Positions 10,901 through 20,735 of a stretch of 64,000 nucleotides of DNA are shown here, in pieces (position 1 is the first letter of the stretch; every line of letters starts with the position of its first letter). This stretch comes from Scolanthus callimorphus (Eukaryota; Cnidaria; Anthozoa; Actiniaria; Edwardsiidae). The position numbers were made by a program, and so were the translations under genes. Below the pieces are notes generated by a model, which saw only the letters and a program-made list of their open reading frames with translations, had not been told where the DNA came from and searched no databases. The stretch is taken from assembly GCA_033964015.1 (NCBI GenBank), contig CM066912.1:9540015-9604014 (forward strand). Reading direction: 5' to 3'.

Positions 10901-11034
10901 AGTTTTGTATCAACATTATCTAGAGATTCTAGAAGTTCCCTGACCTTTTTTACTTGTTTTGTGAATGTTGCTTTAGTGTAGATGCGTGCTTTCTTAAGCT
11001 TATCAAGCTTTTCGAGGTCAACTCCGGAAGCCAT
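4912..11034 (-). CDS. BEL/Pao Gag-Pol polyprotein
   Basis: An intact 2040-residue polyprotein. The N-terminal ~600 residues are Gag-like, with an Ala/Glu/Lys-rich coiled coil at ~130-215 and a Pro/Ser-rich stretch. Zinc-knuckle cysteines follow at ~610-645 (CPLC, CNNCLYSGHFAHNC). An aspartic protease has DNGSNTTFC near 746. Reverse transcriptase has LMADIEAMFHQV and the catalytic YVDD near 1159, then an RNase H-like region (HFSDASELGYGAV). Integrase has an HHCC zinc finger (~1670-1710), then D (VGVDCFGPF, ~1740), D (RSDNGGNF, ~1800) and E (GGVWERC, ~1850), followed by a C-terminal DUF5641-type domain. The ATG at 11034 has good context (AAAATGG) and lies 148 bases inside the 5' LTR. Fusion of gag and pol in one frame is normal for this family. 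No env or other downstream ORF. Confidence 0.95.
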   Translation of the reverse strand: MASGVDLEKLDKLKKARIYTKATFTKQVKKVRELLESLDNVDTKLIYESAHKARKAFRVFQKAHETYHKQLTDEKEIENSIKNYRCVVENIACLEKELKSRVTQTSGSSKLLAETSTEILAQDSVTNLGSIISSRSNKSSSSSKARAAAKQAALEATAASLKSLHALQAKELEIQQKKAEIELQTEINAAEADKRAYEKAEAEEAAMIKAHLAQVPYISSLNGQKPTGLTAVNAAAGPSGGHGYNNFSLSPSLEQYSSTPLPYKDVSPGPSVKPDPVSYKLGNGPPPESQSYPIYGISSTEPSPLVSNYKPNPPQPSPTAWQKVEPALNQNASTLQEELVSRLMENQDRQSHALQLLVEQQQQSVTSLTLPQPSLQVFSGDPAEYSSFIRAFELLIERKTPSASARLFYLIQHTSGQVQDLMRSCLPMHEEDGYTHARRLLKERYGQNYRIATALVLKLTEGPPIKAEDNAALQGFSTSLTSCTNTLKELKCLTKLDSQDSLQKIIGRLPYGLKLRWREVVDSIVEKEDRDVTIEDVTKFVSQKARAASHPIFGKVEAPKLKQAPNQTNKQPNPRQQRSAVNYGINSNPLPDGNRPKPEGDRPKPKCPLCDSDHWLTRCERFRNQSVQARQKFVLEKKLCNNCLYSGHFAHNCQKDSFCKVDGCTSKHSTFLHPVSTARATGSNPSQARTNATSASQNESSGLNQEEVRNGFVSMSTSRPSSVTGLAIVPVRVRVPGKPKTVDTYAFLDNGSNTTFCTQDLINKLGIQGNLTSLSLTTLHSTNAPLTSSVVSLEVLDLKEENQIYLPSVFSIETLPVTKEDVVTREDLEQWPHLQHIELSPLDAGVGLLIGSDVPEALQPHDIRVGAKGSPYATRTLLGWTVNGPLGRHAERLAHTSSFIRADAELSQQFARFCELEFNDVAHDDSTMSRNDKQALDIMEKTVTLKDSHYEIGLPWKTYPPSLDNNRSMAEHRLRYVKKKLQGDEAQFQKYKAFIQDLVSRGHARQVPLEDIEGTPAFYLPYHNVWNPKKPDKFRLVWDCSAKWRGTSLNDTLLQGPDLTNSLVGVLTRFREQPVALMADIEAMFHQVRVRPDDCNYLRFLWWDSYDLDSPPTEFQMCVHLFGATSSPSCANFALQRTAKDNEHEFDRATVETVLSNFYVDDCLKSVATKTEAVQLSSQLRALLAKGGFRLTKWLSNERSVLQSIPESERAAAVKNLDFDHNLIERALGVQWKVEDDTFGFKISIKEKPETRRGILSIISSLYDPLGFVSPVILPAKLILQELSRKKLKWDDPIPEKEMKEWRNWLTDLPKLENFDIKRCFQPDGFQSINSCELHHFSDASELGYGAVSYLRLVSQSGLITCALVMAKSRLAPLKHVTIPRLELTAAVLATKLDAMIKKEITLPLEQSTFWTDSTCVLRYIRNRDRRYQVFVANRVAKILSQSKDTQWRYINTALNPADEASRGMSVDAFILNPRWTSGPAFLYQQPHAWPEQPANLGPVADNDPEVKKEIIVCATDVTTDPITGMIERFSSWNRLRKATAWILRYKRKLQQAVMKRKAGEQVSLQDARNITPIEVDELQNAEVALLIHVQKRSFSEEFRNLKPADPQKSERKRTDVRKSSSLYRLDPVLIDGLIRVGGRLHHAPIETEKQHPIVLPKNHYIVKLITRHYHHLSGHSGLEHTLSLMRERFWVINARSTIRGILNVCVSCRKRQAPAAQQKMASLPIDRVTPSKPPFSYVGVDCFGPFEVRRGRVKVKRYGVLFTCLTIRAVHIEVAHSLDTESFIDAMRRFIARRGQPLEMRSDNGGNFVKGEREIKEAIEEWNQAQIHDYLLQQSIKWTFNPPAGSHHGGVWERCIRSARKVMKAVIREQTLDDEGLNTLMCEVESILNSRPITKVSDDPRDMEPLTPNHLLLLHAGPAVPPGIFNKSDNCIQRRWRQVQYLADIFWRRWIREYLPLLQERQKWIGQQRNFQVNDIVLIVDEKTPRSSWSLGRIVEVYTNRRDGLVRSVKMKTRASTLVRPIDKIVLLEAADGSTTDDK

Positions 11035-11149
11035 TTTCGATAGCGGCTAAACAGGATATTAGCGGAGCCAAATTGCTTTTATCAAGTGACACAGATGTAT
11101 GCCAGATGAGTCTTGGGAAATCGCTTCAATTCTTCGAATTCTTTTGACT

Positions 11150-11182
11150 TGATAGGTTTCGTGGACAAAATTCGAACTTTAT
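11150..11182 (-). promoter_or_regulatory. Putative primer-binding region of the BEL element
   Basis: In element sense the leader next to the 5' LTR reads AATAAAGTTCGAATTTTGTC. It does not begin with TGG, as a standard tRNA 3'-end primer site would. It contains GTTCGAAT, resembling a tRNA T-arm itself. Priming by an internal tRNA segment is possible, but no primer tRNA can be named from sequence alone. Confidence 0.3.
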
Positions 11183-12058
11183 TGTAATTCCCAATTACAT
11201 TAGGCGGGATTCTTGGTGCTATGGTGCAATCGAACTCGTCTTGATAATTTTTTATACAGTTTATTTACGTTGAATATGATACATTCGGTTGAAGAGATTT
11301 GATACGATGGGGTTATAGTAGATGAAATGACAATAACGACGATGATGACGGTTCGAACTGAAATAAATGTTACAAACCGAACTATAGCAAATCACAAATC
11401 AAGCAAACACGAAAGGTTACATATAGTGTAATAGTATTTGCAGGCGGCACAGGGGTATTTGCTCTCCGTAGGCAAATACTGGGAAAGTGAGCCAAACTAC
11501 GCGTAGGCGGTGCCGCATGCATATACACTTTGCGATAACAAATATGATAGTTACAAATTCTAGCAAGAATGATCATACAAGGTTTGCATAACCTAAGGGA
11601 CATATACACAATATCCAAAAATCAATGCATAATATGACGTCCAAATGTTGTACAATATAACGAGATTAAGTCTGTATTTAGTGCTTTACCCATGTTGCAC
11701 TTGAATTGAATATGAAATCACGCGAGCTAGTAATAATTTGTCACAAGAACATAGTTTATAGATTTGCTTACTAGTCATTGTAGATGGTTTAATAATGAGA
11801 ATAGGTTGACTTACTTTGTCTACGCAGCACCAAGTAGGATCGATGATTGTAGATTTGCAAATGGTTGATATATATGACTATAAATTGTGGCGTGTCTACC
11901 ACGGTCGACTATATGAGCTATATAAATCCTACCAAGGCGTGCTTGACATTTTAGAAGTGATAACCTGTCATAACTAGTGAACTAATCTATTTACTTATCA
12001 GTGGTAAATTTATCGAAATTAATACTCTTGACATAAAGAACAAATTTCAAACCCAACA
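11183..12058 (-). repeat. BEL 5' LTR
   Basis: 876-bp LTR. In element sense it runs TGTTGGGTTTG to GGGAATTACA. It should hold the promoter; several TATA-like runs exist (for example TATATAGTCGACC in sense), but none is decisive. Confidence 0.93.
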
Positions 12059-12063
12059 AGAGA
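12059..12063. repeat. Target-site duplication of BEL element, right copy (AGAGA)
   Basis: Matches 3890-3894 exactly. Confidence 0.92.
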
Positions 12064-12430
12064 ATCAACGAAAGTTTCATCGCTAAGCAGCCCGTTATTA
12101 AATTTCCAAAAACCTGGTCCGCGTTTGGCTGACTTCCCAAGAGATATTTCAAATGTAACAGCAGAATGGTCAGGAGACGGTGAATCTTTTATTGCGCACT
12201 CTGTTACCTTATTCAATAAATCCATCGAGATAAGCCAGCAATCAATCCTGCTTTGTTGCGTGAAAGATTTGTTACGCCAAGTGAAAGAAAGGGTATCAGG
12301 ATACTTTTCACGAAAAACATCCATAAGCTCAAAAGAGTTCTTAAAACCGTCTATGCTCGATGTATCGATGCCTGCAGGTGCAGTGCCGAGTATAAATTTG
12401 GAAATGCGGGCGAATGATTTGACCTCCGAC
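12064..12430 (-). mobile_element. LINE ORF2 fragment, end of the endonuclease domain
   Basis: Minus-strand coding, open from about 12420. It contains ELMDVFREKYPD, SFTWRNKSFTQQSRIDCWL (the typical LINE endonuclease F-T-W ... R-I-D block), SPSPDHSAVTFEI (catalytic D-H near the end of the fold) and RGPGFWKFNNGLLSDE. It is the 5' continuation of the LINE at 2845-3889 and belongs to the same copy, split by the BEL element. The 5' portion of the endonuclease is missing beyond about 12430. Confidence 0.85.
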
Positions 12431-12896
12431 TAGCGGAGAGACAAACTCAGTCGACGGCTTTTCGTGCTTGACCCGCCAGAAAACGGACATCAGCTTAGAT
12501 AACATTTAGCCGCTCAGAGCAAATAGAAAACCTAGGAAGTTCCGCTGTATTTCATGACTTGAACACTCATCGTGACTCGAGAGCAGTTTTGTGGTTTAAG
12601 CCCGGCTCACTTGTAAAAAAAAACCGCCTGTGATTGGTTAACGCGGGCGAGAGTATGCGAATTAATTATCGGGTGGCCATACTTGGGCTTCTCGCGCTGT
12701 AAAAGGATTACAATTTCTCAATAAATTGACAATAATAAACAATGAAGTGGAGAGCAAATTTTTACTGATTATTATTTTTGTTATACATTGCCACTCACTA
12801 TCTCCATTCTGATTGGCTAAGAGCGCGCGCTTTTTTTTGGGGGGGGGGGAATCACGCACTTTGGGGGTCTCCAAGAATCAGATTCTACGCGCTATG
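12431..12896. other. Repeat-like non-coding DNA
   Basis: Contains a 50-bp stretch (about 12707-12760: ATTTCTCAATAAATTGACAA...) that recurs in diverged form at 46232-46290, and a TTCTGATTGGCTAAGAGCGC motif before a T/G tract at 12830-12850. No gene seen. Confidence 0.5.
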
Positions 12897-13118
12897 CATC
12901 ATGGGACTAGAGCACTTGAATGTTTTCCCTATTTTACAAGGCGTTCGTGTAACAGAAATTGCTTGACAGAAAAAGAAGAACTTTTTTACTGAATCAATTC
13001 CACCTGTCTCGACATTGTTTATCGTTGATATCACAAAAACCTCATCCAATAATTGCTTAAAACACTGGTGGAAATTTTTTACACCAAAGTTAATCGACAT
13101 TCGAAACAACTCCTTCAC
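12897..13118 (-). pseudogene. Short conserved-looking coding fragment of unknown function
   Basis: The minus-strand frame contains FHQCFKQLLDEVFVISTIN followed by SVKKFFFFCQAISVTRTP. I recall similar 'CFKELLDEVFVIS' fragments as highly repeated in coral genomes, but cannot search to confirm. No domain, splice sites or start are convincing, so it is treated as a degenerate repeated-gene fragment. Confidence 0.3.
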
Positions 13119-14034
13119 GTATCAATCCCTTCATGTATAAGCCCCTTGAAGCCTTCAAGCATCAGCCCCTTCGAGTATAAGAAGCCCATTCAAGTATGAA
13201 AGAATAGATTGACATGTCACGTGACATGCTCCAGCGCGCACGATTTGCATGAATGCTCTGTTTCCTTGCATTTGGTCGTGGGCAACCGATGGCAAATGAC
13301 GATTGCGATTAGAATTTAGATCTTAGATCTTAGAACTTAAAACTAAACTTTTCATACTTCCAACAAGTGTTCAAGCCATCGTTTGTGCCCATTTATGAGT
13401 GACGTATTTTACCGTGGGGGAATTTGGGGTAGTTATTTGGAATATTTCAGATAAGATCATTTGGGAGTTAATTTGATTTGGAGTTAGAAAATTAATGAAT
13501 TGATTTGCAGTTAGTTTGCTGTATTTAGAAATTATAGGCCTATTTTTTGAACAATAATCTAACAAGTAGACCACAAAATGTGGATATGGACGCTGCACAA
13601 CATATTTTGTTTCCTGGGAGGGTAACAACCCCCGAGATGACGCAACTGGCGGATACGAGCGCCAAAGGAACTGTACATATATGATTATGAACTGATCTCA
13701 AAGTCTGATTAAGTTTCGTTATTTAAATTGATTGCTACAATTTAGGGGAGCCATGTAACGGCAACGGAAATGACGTTTGTTTTCGTATTAAGTAATTGAT
13801 ATACTTGTTTGCACAACCCCTGTGGTTTAGTTAGTATTGTATTGGAAACCGAGAGAACACAGTGAATATCCCTAGACCTTGTGAATTGCTACTAAATTGA
13901 TTCAAGACCCGCTAACGTTGGTAAGTGAACACACTATGTAATTATATTGCATGCCACTAGAGTACCAGATAATAATTGTTGTATTGCAATCGGTATATTT
14001 GTTGAATGCGGCACTGAAATATACGATATACTTG
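13119..14034. other. Non-coding stretch, nothing firmly recognised
   Basis: AT-rich. Minor direct repeats occur at 13130-13200 (CCTTCAAGCATCAGCCCCTT and relatives) and TTAGATCTTAGATCTTAGAA near 13316-13340. No gene supported. Confidence 0.4.
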
Positions 14035-14310
14035 ATATTGCTTTCCGTTTCCAATGTCCACTGAGACTTGTGGTACTTGTTGATAGAGTTTTACTTCCCA
14101 TGTTTCAATCTAAAACAAAAAAGTTTTGGCAACGATTACGATATGAAGACCATGTGCTAAAGTATAAGGTAAATTAAACTGAGACCGTACAAACACAAGT
14201 CGATCAATGGGGCATAGATCGGCTGACAATGTGGGCTGTGTAGTGTGTTGTGTGGTCTGGAATAGGTTACTACCATCTTTTGCAGCAAAATTAGGTCTGA
14301 ATAAGTTCAA
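14035..14310. repeat. Dispersed repeat R1, copy 1
   Basis: From ATTGCTTTCCGTTTCCAATG to about TTAGGTCTGAATAAG it is almost identical to 34618-34832 plus 35156-35210. Copy 1 is uninterrupted and shows the original state of the site that copy 2 lost to an insertion. Confidence 0.85.
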
Positions 14311-14404
14311 CAGAGTGCTAATGAAATGGTCCCATGTGTGCTTCTGAGCGTTAGCCCTAGTAAGCGGAGAAATAGAAAAAAACTTCACTTCATTACCGCG
14401 ACCA

Positions 14405-14604
14405 TAATTACTAAATAAACCCCTTCTGGCGGCTGTAATATCGGCGGATAATGTCCAAGAATGAAAAATGGTACGAGAAATGAACAGTTGGCCGAGAAGC
14501 GAAGCTTCGAGGGCAACTGTGAAATTTTGAGGACCATTTTTCATCCGCGGACATTATACGCCGATATTACAGCAAGCCAAGAAGGGGTTTATTTATTTTA
14601 TATC
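14405..14604. repeat. Palindromic MITE-like element
   Basis: Arms AAATAAACCCCTTCTGGCGG ... CTGTAATATCGGCGGATAAT (left) and the inverse (right, CGGACATTATACGCCGATAT ... AGAAGGGGTTTATTTA), each about 65 bp, around a ~60-bp centre. Open frames across it are by-products of the palindrome. Confidence 0.75.
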
Positions 14605-14610
14605 CCAGCG

Positions 14611-15714
14611 ACTTCACTGAAAAACTCGAGAGAGAAAAAACATTGTGAACGTGAAAAAAACACTAAACTGCAGTATGGCGCGAAAAGGCAAATCGTAAGC
14701 GGTCATTGGCTAAGATATTTCTATTCGAGCTGTGATTGGTTGACACAAAAACTGTCAATCAACCCTAACATGGGGCTAGAAGAAATCAGAGCGAATTCAC
14801 AAAACAAATTTACAACACACAAGTTCTAGTGCTTTCATTGTGAAGAGAGCTCAAGACACCTACTGTAGATCGCTATTATTAAAGTCTCATTTAACCGTTT
14901 TGGGTCCATGTGGCATATGCGTATGACAACCGGGAATTATCCGATCACATTTAAGTTAGCAATTTGAGAACACTTACAAATCCTATACATAAATGGCTGT
15001 ATCCCGGTGTCAAATAAAGCCCACATTGATTTTGGAAAGATGTAATCTTCATGGAATAGCTTTTGGGGATTTGTACTGAGGTTTTTATCATGAAGCGGAA
15101 CAATTTATGAATTATTCTGACAACAGTGAATATCGGTGCGAGCGAACTTCTACTAAATCCGTAAAATCCTCTTCTTCTGATTCTAAACTCCTTTCCTCTG
15201 ATTCTGATATTTCTTCTACTTTGCTGCTTTCGAAATAATCGCTGCTAGTAGAGTCTCTCACTTCCCTCCGCCGTCACGTCCGCCATTTTTAATTTCATTT
15301 GAAGTATGCGAGCTGTTACAGGGCGAGCACTGTGTTTGGTCAGTTTTTGGCGCGAAGGGTTCTAAAAATAACATTACTTGTGAAAATGGAGTGGATATAC
15401 CCTAATGACAGCGATTCACGCTTTTACATCATGAGCTTTTGGTTAATATTAAAACCTTTTCTTAACCATTAACATTTCAGTGCCGCATTCAAATTGGAAT
15501 CTTTTTTCTATGTGTGTTGACTTTACTCTTGAGAATGTGCAAAAATGTGCAAACCGCTCGTGATAATTTGACGCTCTTTAGTAGCTCATTTTGGGGCTTT
15601 TTGTGACGATAGCTCCAGAAATTTCTTTAATTGTTCTTTTTATATAACAGGAAAATGATAGTCTTATCAAAACGGCAAACTAAAAAAAATTGGGGCACCC
15701 ATTCTTGTTTTCAC
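14611..15714. other. Non-coding stretch, no gene seen
   Basis: No coding signal on either strand. Only scattered TCTTCTGATTCTAAACTCC-type short direct repeats near 15170-15215. Confidence 0.4.
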
Positions 15715-15755
15715 ACAATGTCCCTTAAATAAAGGTTTCTGTTCTGTTCTGTATC
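15712..15755 (+). mobile_element. LINE 3' terminus (tail only)
   Basis: CCCTTAAATAAAGGTTTCTG followed by GTTCTGTTCTGT is the simple-repeat 3' tail type seen on L2/CR1-like elements. No coding part remains nearby. Confidence 0.4.
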
Positions 15756-15938
15756 CCAAAAAGTTCAAAATGGGATATTTAGCTTGCGCGCGAGCGCTCG
15801 ATTACGTCATTTTCGAACGAATTGATCGCGCGTTCGTGCGCAGAACAGAGTGCGCTGTGCAAAAAAGGGAATAACCTTGAACAAGAGAAAATGATCCCCA
15901 CAGAACGCAACCCCATGACCCATCTGAGTGGCAGTAAC

Positions 15939-16010
15939 TCTAATATATAGATTTAGCCACTGGCTAAAAGCGGAGCTCCCTCAGTTACATATTTTTCCAT
16001 GTGAATGGAA
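15939..16010. repeat. Dispersed repeat R2 end fragment, copy 1
   Basis: ATATAGATTTAGCCACTGGC followed by TAAAAGCGGAGCTCCC, shared with 34842-34905 and 53207-53275. Confidence 0.75.
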
Positions 16011-16596
16011 AAGTGTTCCCATTAAGGTACTAACTCCTTCCAATGGAATGATATTATAGCAAAGCACAAATGGCAATAAAGAGAAAAACGTTATTTGACA
16101 TGAGTTTTACGGTGTTATCTTCCAATATCTCCAAATTTATTGAAAATGTTAGTGTTATTGTATAAAACACATTATGGAGGAATGAGTATGGATCTTTTCT
16201 GAAATCCTATGATTCTACAATACTTAATTAATTAGATTACAATCAAAAACGTATATGTAATTTATAGCTGGAATGCTTGAACTAAAACTTGAACAGCCAA
16301 TAAGAAATACATTTCCCAGGTATGAAAGAATAGGCTTGGGGTGGGGCACTCCCTAATATATTGTATGTTTTTGGGGCTCCTGAGGTCTGCCGTGTTTTTT
16401 TTTTTGTCACTGATAGTGACTGATAGTTTTTCAGTGTGGCTTCTCACAATTAATGATGATAAAACCTTTACATAGAAATGCATTCAAAACCATTCCAGCA
16501 CCATAGCTAATGGTGGGGGGAAGTAACATTTTCAATGTCAACATGTGGGGAAAAACGTGCTTGCCCGCCCAGCAAAAAAAAGGTTGACTAAGGCTT
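16011..16596. other. Non-coding stretch, nothing recognised
   Basis: AT-rich sequence with a short T tract at 16397. It ends at a C homopolymer of about 20 bases (about 16599-16620). No gene supported. Confidence 0.4.
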
Positions 16597-16992
16597 GCCC
16601 CCCCCCCCCCCCCCCCCCCCAGAAATTTCTACCTTAGGCCTTCATGCAAATCAGACATCAGACACACCTTGAGAAAGGTGTCACATGCAAAACAGAAACT
16701 TCTCAATGCCATAACAAGGTTTGTGTCGCATGCAAAACAGAAACCTGGAAACCTGAAACTCGGATGATACCCAAATTTTACATAAGTATTCAATTTCTCT
16801 AAATCTATATACCGATTTTCATATGACTGTAGTGAAAGCAATTCATGAGTAATTCACTATCCAATCAAATGCAATAGAAATTCGACAACAAACTCGCCTT
16901 TGTGAGTGAAGTAATCACAAGTAGTTGTGTTATTATTTTCTCTTTGCGATCTAATTGGCAGAAGGGTCAAAGATCATTCTCTTGAACAATCA

Positions 16993-17364
16993 CCGGGGGG
17001 GGGGACTCCCCATATTTTCAGACGGGGGTGCTCATCCTATCCCTTAGGGTATAAAATTGACAGACGTGCTATCTCTTAGAGGTGTTTAAAATCAGCCCTA
17101 TCCCTTAGGGGTGTCTCAGACCAATCCTTGCCCAGAAATATATTGGTGCTGACACCAGAACAGATATTTACAAAGGAAACTTTGTTGAAAACCCTAAAAT
17201 TTGCTATCATTTAGGGGCAAATTCGGCGGTCGCCATGCCAAATTTGCTCTCTTTTAGGGGTAAAGTTTTTTGTTTGCCACACCCATTTTGCTATCCCTTA
17301 GGGTCAAAATCAATTTTCCCGACGAGCAACCCCATCCAAAATATTGGGAGTCCCCCCCTGGGAA
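16993..17364. repeat. G/C-tract foldback element with 'CCCTTAGGG' motifs
   Basis: Ends are inverted: GGGGACTCCCCATATTTTCA on the left and AAATATTGGGAGTCCCCCCC on the right, then GGGGGTGCTC against GAGCAACCCC. The interior repeats TATCCCTTAGGG/TTTAGGGG about six times. It is analogous in build to the elements at 22158-22560 and 51490-51880. Confidence 0.65.
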
Positions 17365-17739
17365 CAATCACAACCCAAACTAATCGCAATTACCAAGTAA
17401 TTTAAATTACCCATGACAGTCATATGAAAACCGCTCTAATTATGTTTTACTTGTGTCATGGTATGGTGTGTCTAAAAGCCACCTCTGGCGGATGTTGTGT
17501 CACTGAAATTGAATGATAATAGCCATGAGCCTTGAAGACAGATCTTTTATTTACCAGTCTTACGTAAACCATGCATGGCTATGGATACTTATAAATTATA
17601 GTAGCTGAACATACTTGGAGTACCATTGTTTTTGTAAGAGCCACAATAATAATTAGTTCATCAAATCAGGGTAGATAAAATATATTTTTTTATCATCTAA
17701 TTGGTTAATTTCGTCTATTTTAATTTAATTTTTTGCCAC

Positions 17740-18016
17740 ATCAGACACGGAAGGGTGTTGAGAAATGACCCCCCTCCCCTCTGGAATTTCCGAAGAAAAA
17801 TACAGTGTTTGTATGGAAAAGATCAGGTAAGTTGACCCCCCCCCCCCCACCCCCCCACCCCTTTGGAATTTCCAATCCCTTCCGTAGGGGGGTATGGATA
17901 TTTTTTGGAAACACACATTTTGGTAACAAAGTATAAGAAGGAAACATAATAACATGTCAACAGTATTGGACCCCCCCATACCCATCAACCCAACTTCGTC
18001 AAAAATCTTGCGATTC
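17740..18016. repeat. C-rich low-complexity block
   Basis: Two approximate inverted segments (CTCTGGAATTTCCGAAG and CTTTGGAATTTCCAATCCC) flank C tracts at 17836-17862. Likely a remnant of the same class of G/C-tract elements. Glycine- and proline-rich open frames here are low-complexity artefacts. Confidence 0.5.
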
Positions 18017-18837
18017 CCCCTCACGTGGCAGGAAAATACAACTTAAATGTATGAAAAAATGCAGAGAGCGACAATGGTGAAATACAGTAAATGTATAAAA
18101 AAAATTCAATCATCATGCGGGTGACGGGCTTCAAAATCTTGTGACTGTACATTCAAGTCAACTGTATATTTCTGTTCACAAAAAGTGATAATTATATAAC
18201 AAAGAAATGTACAACCTTGAATGAGGCTAATATCGAGGGAGAATTGCAGATGATCCAGAGCATGTTAGGGACCCCTCACAAAGTGGTCTTCTATTGGAAG
18301 GCAAGTAGATCATATTTTTCATAATTAAGTTATTAAAAAAATAAATGATAGGAGTGCCTGAAACAGGCAATACCGTGTTATAAAATCAATTTCAGGGGCC
18401 TGTCAAAACTTCAAGTAAATGACAATTCGAAGAAAAACATCCTCTATGTTGAACCCCTTGGTTGATATTTTAAATGAGCAAAACTTAAACTTCCACTTCT
18501 AAGTTCATGCCTGACACTGCCGACCAGAGAAACAATAAACTAAAAATGTCATTGCATAATTTGATAGAGAGCAATCATTGTCCCTAGGTGTCTCCACTTG
18601 CCTGTCATATGTGAAATACTCTGTGAAGCATACCCTGCAGGAATACATCTTGGGAATTTCTACAAAATTAAATTAAACACAAAAGTTAACTTAATTTATA
18701 ATCGACCCCGTAAACTTTACGTCTCTCTCGTCTACTACTACAAGTGAAAAACTCGTTGTAGCCGAACAAAATTGAGAAGTCGGAATATATAGAAAGTGTC
18801 TCAATTTTAAGAATTGGTAGCTAGCTGCCTAACTTAC
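18017..18837. other. Non-coding stretch, no gene seen
   Basis: No coding signal. Flanks the tyrosine-recombinase element on its left. Confidence 0.4.
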
Positions 18838-18956
18838 ATTAGTATAAACCAACTAGTGGTCTATTACAAATCGTGCATTTTGATTGGCTACGCTACTAAT
18901 GGTCTATTAGTGATAGACCTTGTTTAGGAAATCGCCGATTTTGCTGCTGCAAAAAA

Positions 18957-20386
18957 ATGGCGGCTGAATCGCGTTTTGCTGACATTTCCGATGAGTTTTT
19001 AAACAATTTACTAGATGAGTCAATCCCAGAAAAGACAAAAAGGGCAACTAAATACGGCATGAGGATTTTTAATGGTAAGAAAGTTACAGCAGAAGACATT
19101 TTTGTGATAATTTTAAAACTTATAACAATTTCATCGCGGGGAAACCCAGAAAAATGCAACATTTTGATATTGATTTACACACAAAATGTTATGTTACAGA
19201 ATGGTTTGCAAGCCAAACAAAGTTTTCAACTTTAATAGAAGAAATGGAAAAAGACGAACTTGCCCAATGCCTGTAAGTTTTTTACGCAGCTGTTCGGCAA
19301 AAAGATGGCAGTGAATTCAAAGTGACATCGATGAGATCAATCCGGGCAGCCATTGACCGCTACTTAAAACAACCACCTGTAAACAAGCCGTTTTCAATTG
19401 TCGCAGACCCCGCATTTGAGCAAGCAAATAAAACCCTGAATGCCATATGCAAGCAAAATACAAGGGGAGGGAAGATTGGCTCAATAAAGCATAAAAATCC
19501 CATCACAAATGAGCAACTACAACAACTGTACGCCACTGGGCAGCTTGGAGATTACGACACTACCGACCCTACACAGCTCCTTCGCACAGTTTGGTTTTAC
19601 ATAACATTCTACTTCAGCAAAAGAGGGAGAGAACATCAGAGAAAACTCACCAAAGATATGCTTGTCCTCCAAACAACAGTGAATGGGAAACGGTTTTATG
19701 AAATCTCAAGAGAAATTGCGCTGGCAAGCAAGAATTTCCAAGGTGGTTTGTGTGACGACACCGACGAAGCCGACGGCAAGATGGTTGAAGTGCCAAACTC
19801 TCCACGCTGCCCAGTAAAAACACTGGAAAACTATCTGAGTCACCTAAACCCCAACTTGAATGCATTATTTCAGCGTCCGAGGGAAGTTTCTGCGAAGTTT
19901 TTTCCAGAAAATGAAGGCGTGTGGTATTGTAATACTCCAATCGGCGAGAGTACACTCTCAAGTATGATGAAAATCATGTCCAAAGCAGCGGGTATCGAGC
20001 CCTATCTCAAAAATCACTGTGTCCGAGCCACTTCAGTTACCGTTCTTTCTGATAATAACGTGGAGACGAGGCATATCAAAGCTGTCACTGGCCACAAGTC
20101 AGACACAAGTATCGAGTCGTACAACTCCAGGGCCTCTTTTCGCCAGAAAGAAAACATCTCAAATATTTTGAGTCGCTTCGTGTCCGGAGACGAGTCCTCC
20201 ACTGAATCCAGAATGGCGATTGAGTACCCTCCTCAACAGCAGCTTGTTCCAGTATCAAGCACTTCTGTCAGTCCACAAGTGAACAACCAGTTACTGCAGA
20301 CAAAAAACAGCCACATGCAAGCCCCACAATCGTTCAATTTCCATGGCTGCACTGTCTCCATTGTAAACAATACCTACATGCACTGA
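18957..20386 (+). pseudogene. Tyrosine recombinase gene with one intron and an internal stop
   Basis: Exon 1 (18957-19073) encodes MAAESRFADISDEFLNNLL... MRIFN. It ends at the donor AATG|GTAAGA. The acceptor TGTTACAG at 19200 joins in phase to EWFASQTKFSTL. An in-frame TAA at 19274-19276 interrupts the protein before [14 protein letters not shown], after which the frame stays open to 20386. The catalytic domain retains R (SKRGREHQR, ~19620), H-x-x-R (HCVR, ~20015), H (GHKS, ~20090) and the nucleophile Y (ESYNS, ~20119), the R-H-R-H-Y set of tyrosine recombinases. The fold is the DUF3504/Crypton kind also found in ZMYM2/QRICH1/KCTD1-type domesticated proteins. A Gln/Ser-rich tail follows. AATAAA at 20667 could end the transcript. 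A single stop in an otherwise intact gene suggests recent loss. Confidence 0.75.
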
Positions 20387-20735
20387 AAACTCCGAACTTG
20401 CAAATCGATTCGAACTCAGCTGTTGTCTTCTGGCTTTGCAATAGTTTTCCCTTGTTTGGGAGTCATCTAGAACGCTTGTTTGGTTGCATTCCGAACAGTT
20501 TTTGAATGATTTTGCCTTTTTTTGGCTGTTTGAACGAAAGAATGATGAAGTTTTCGAAAAAGCAACCACTTTTATCACGTGAACAAAACGTGACCTCGCT
20601 TATATGGAAGTGTTTGCGCGCGCCTTCATCAAGCGCGCGAAATTTGTCATTTGATATAAAAACGAATAAATATTGTATCTGATTTAAAGTGTTGCTCATT
20701 TTTTAAGATTGACCATCTAGTTGGTTTATACTAAA

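Larger units (their letters stand above)
3895..12058 (-). mobile_element. Full-length BEL/Pao LTR retrotransposon inserted in a LINE
   Basis: An 8164-bp element in minus orientation. It is bounded by two LTRs (3895-4769 and 11183-12058) that start TG and end CA, and has one uninterrupted gag-pol ORF of 2040 residues and a perfect AGAGA target duplication. The LTRs differ, as far as I can read them, only by a small change in an AT-rich run (TATATTGAC versus TATATATGAC, near 4580 and 11872), so insertion was very recent and the element may be active. Precise excision of the element and one TSD copy rejoins the LINE at 3889/12059. Confidence 0.95.

Noticed and set aside
14110..14544. 144-codon minus-strand open frame
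   Set aside because: It lies across repeat R1 and the palindrome at 14405-14604. It has no domain and is a by-product of the repeat.
17725..18024. Glycine-rich minus-strand frames
   Set aside because: They are created by C tracts and have no coding character.
19271..19293. A 23-base intron (GTAAGT...CAG) removing the stop in the recombinase gene
   Set aside because: It is too short to be spliced and would shift the frame. A nonsense change is simpler.
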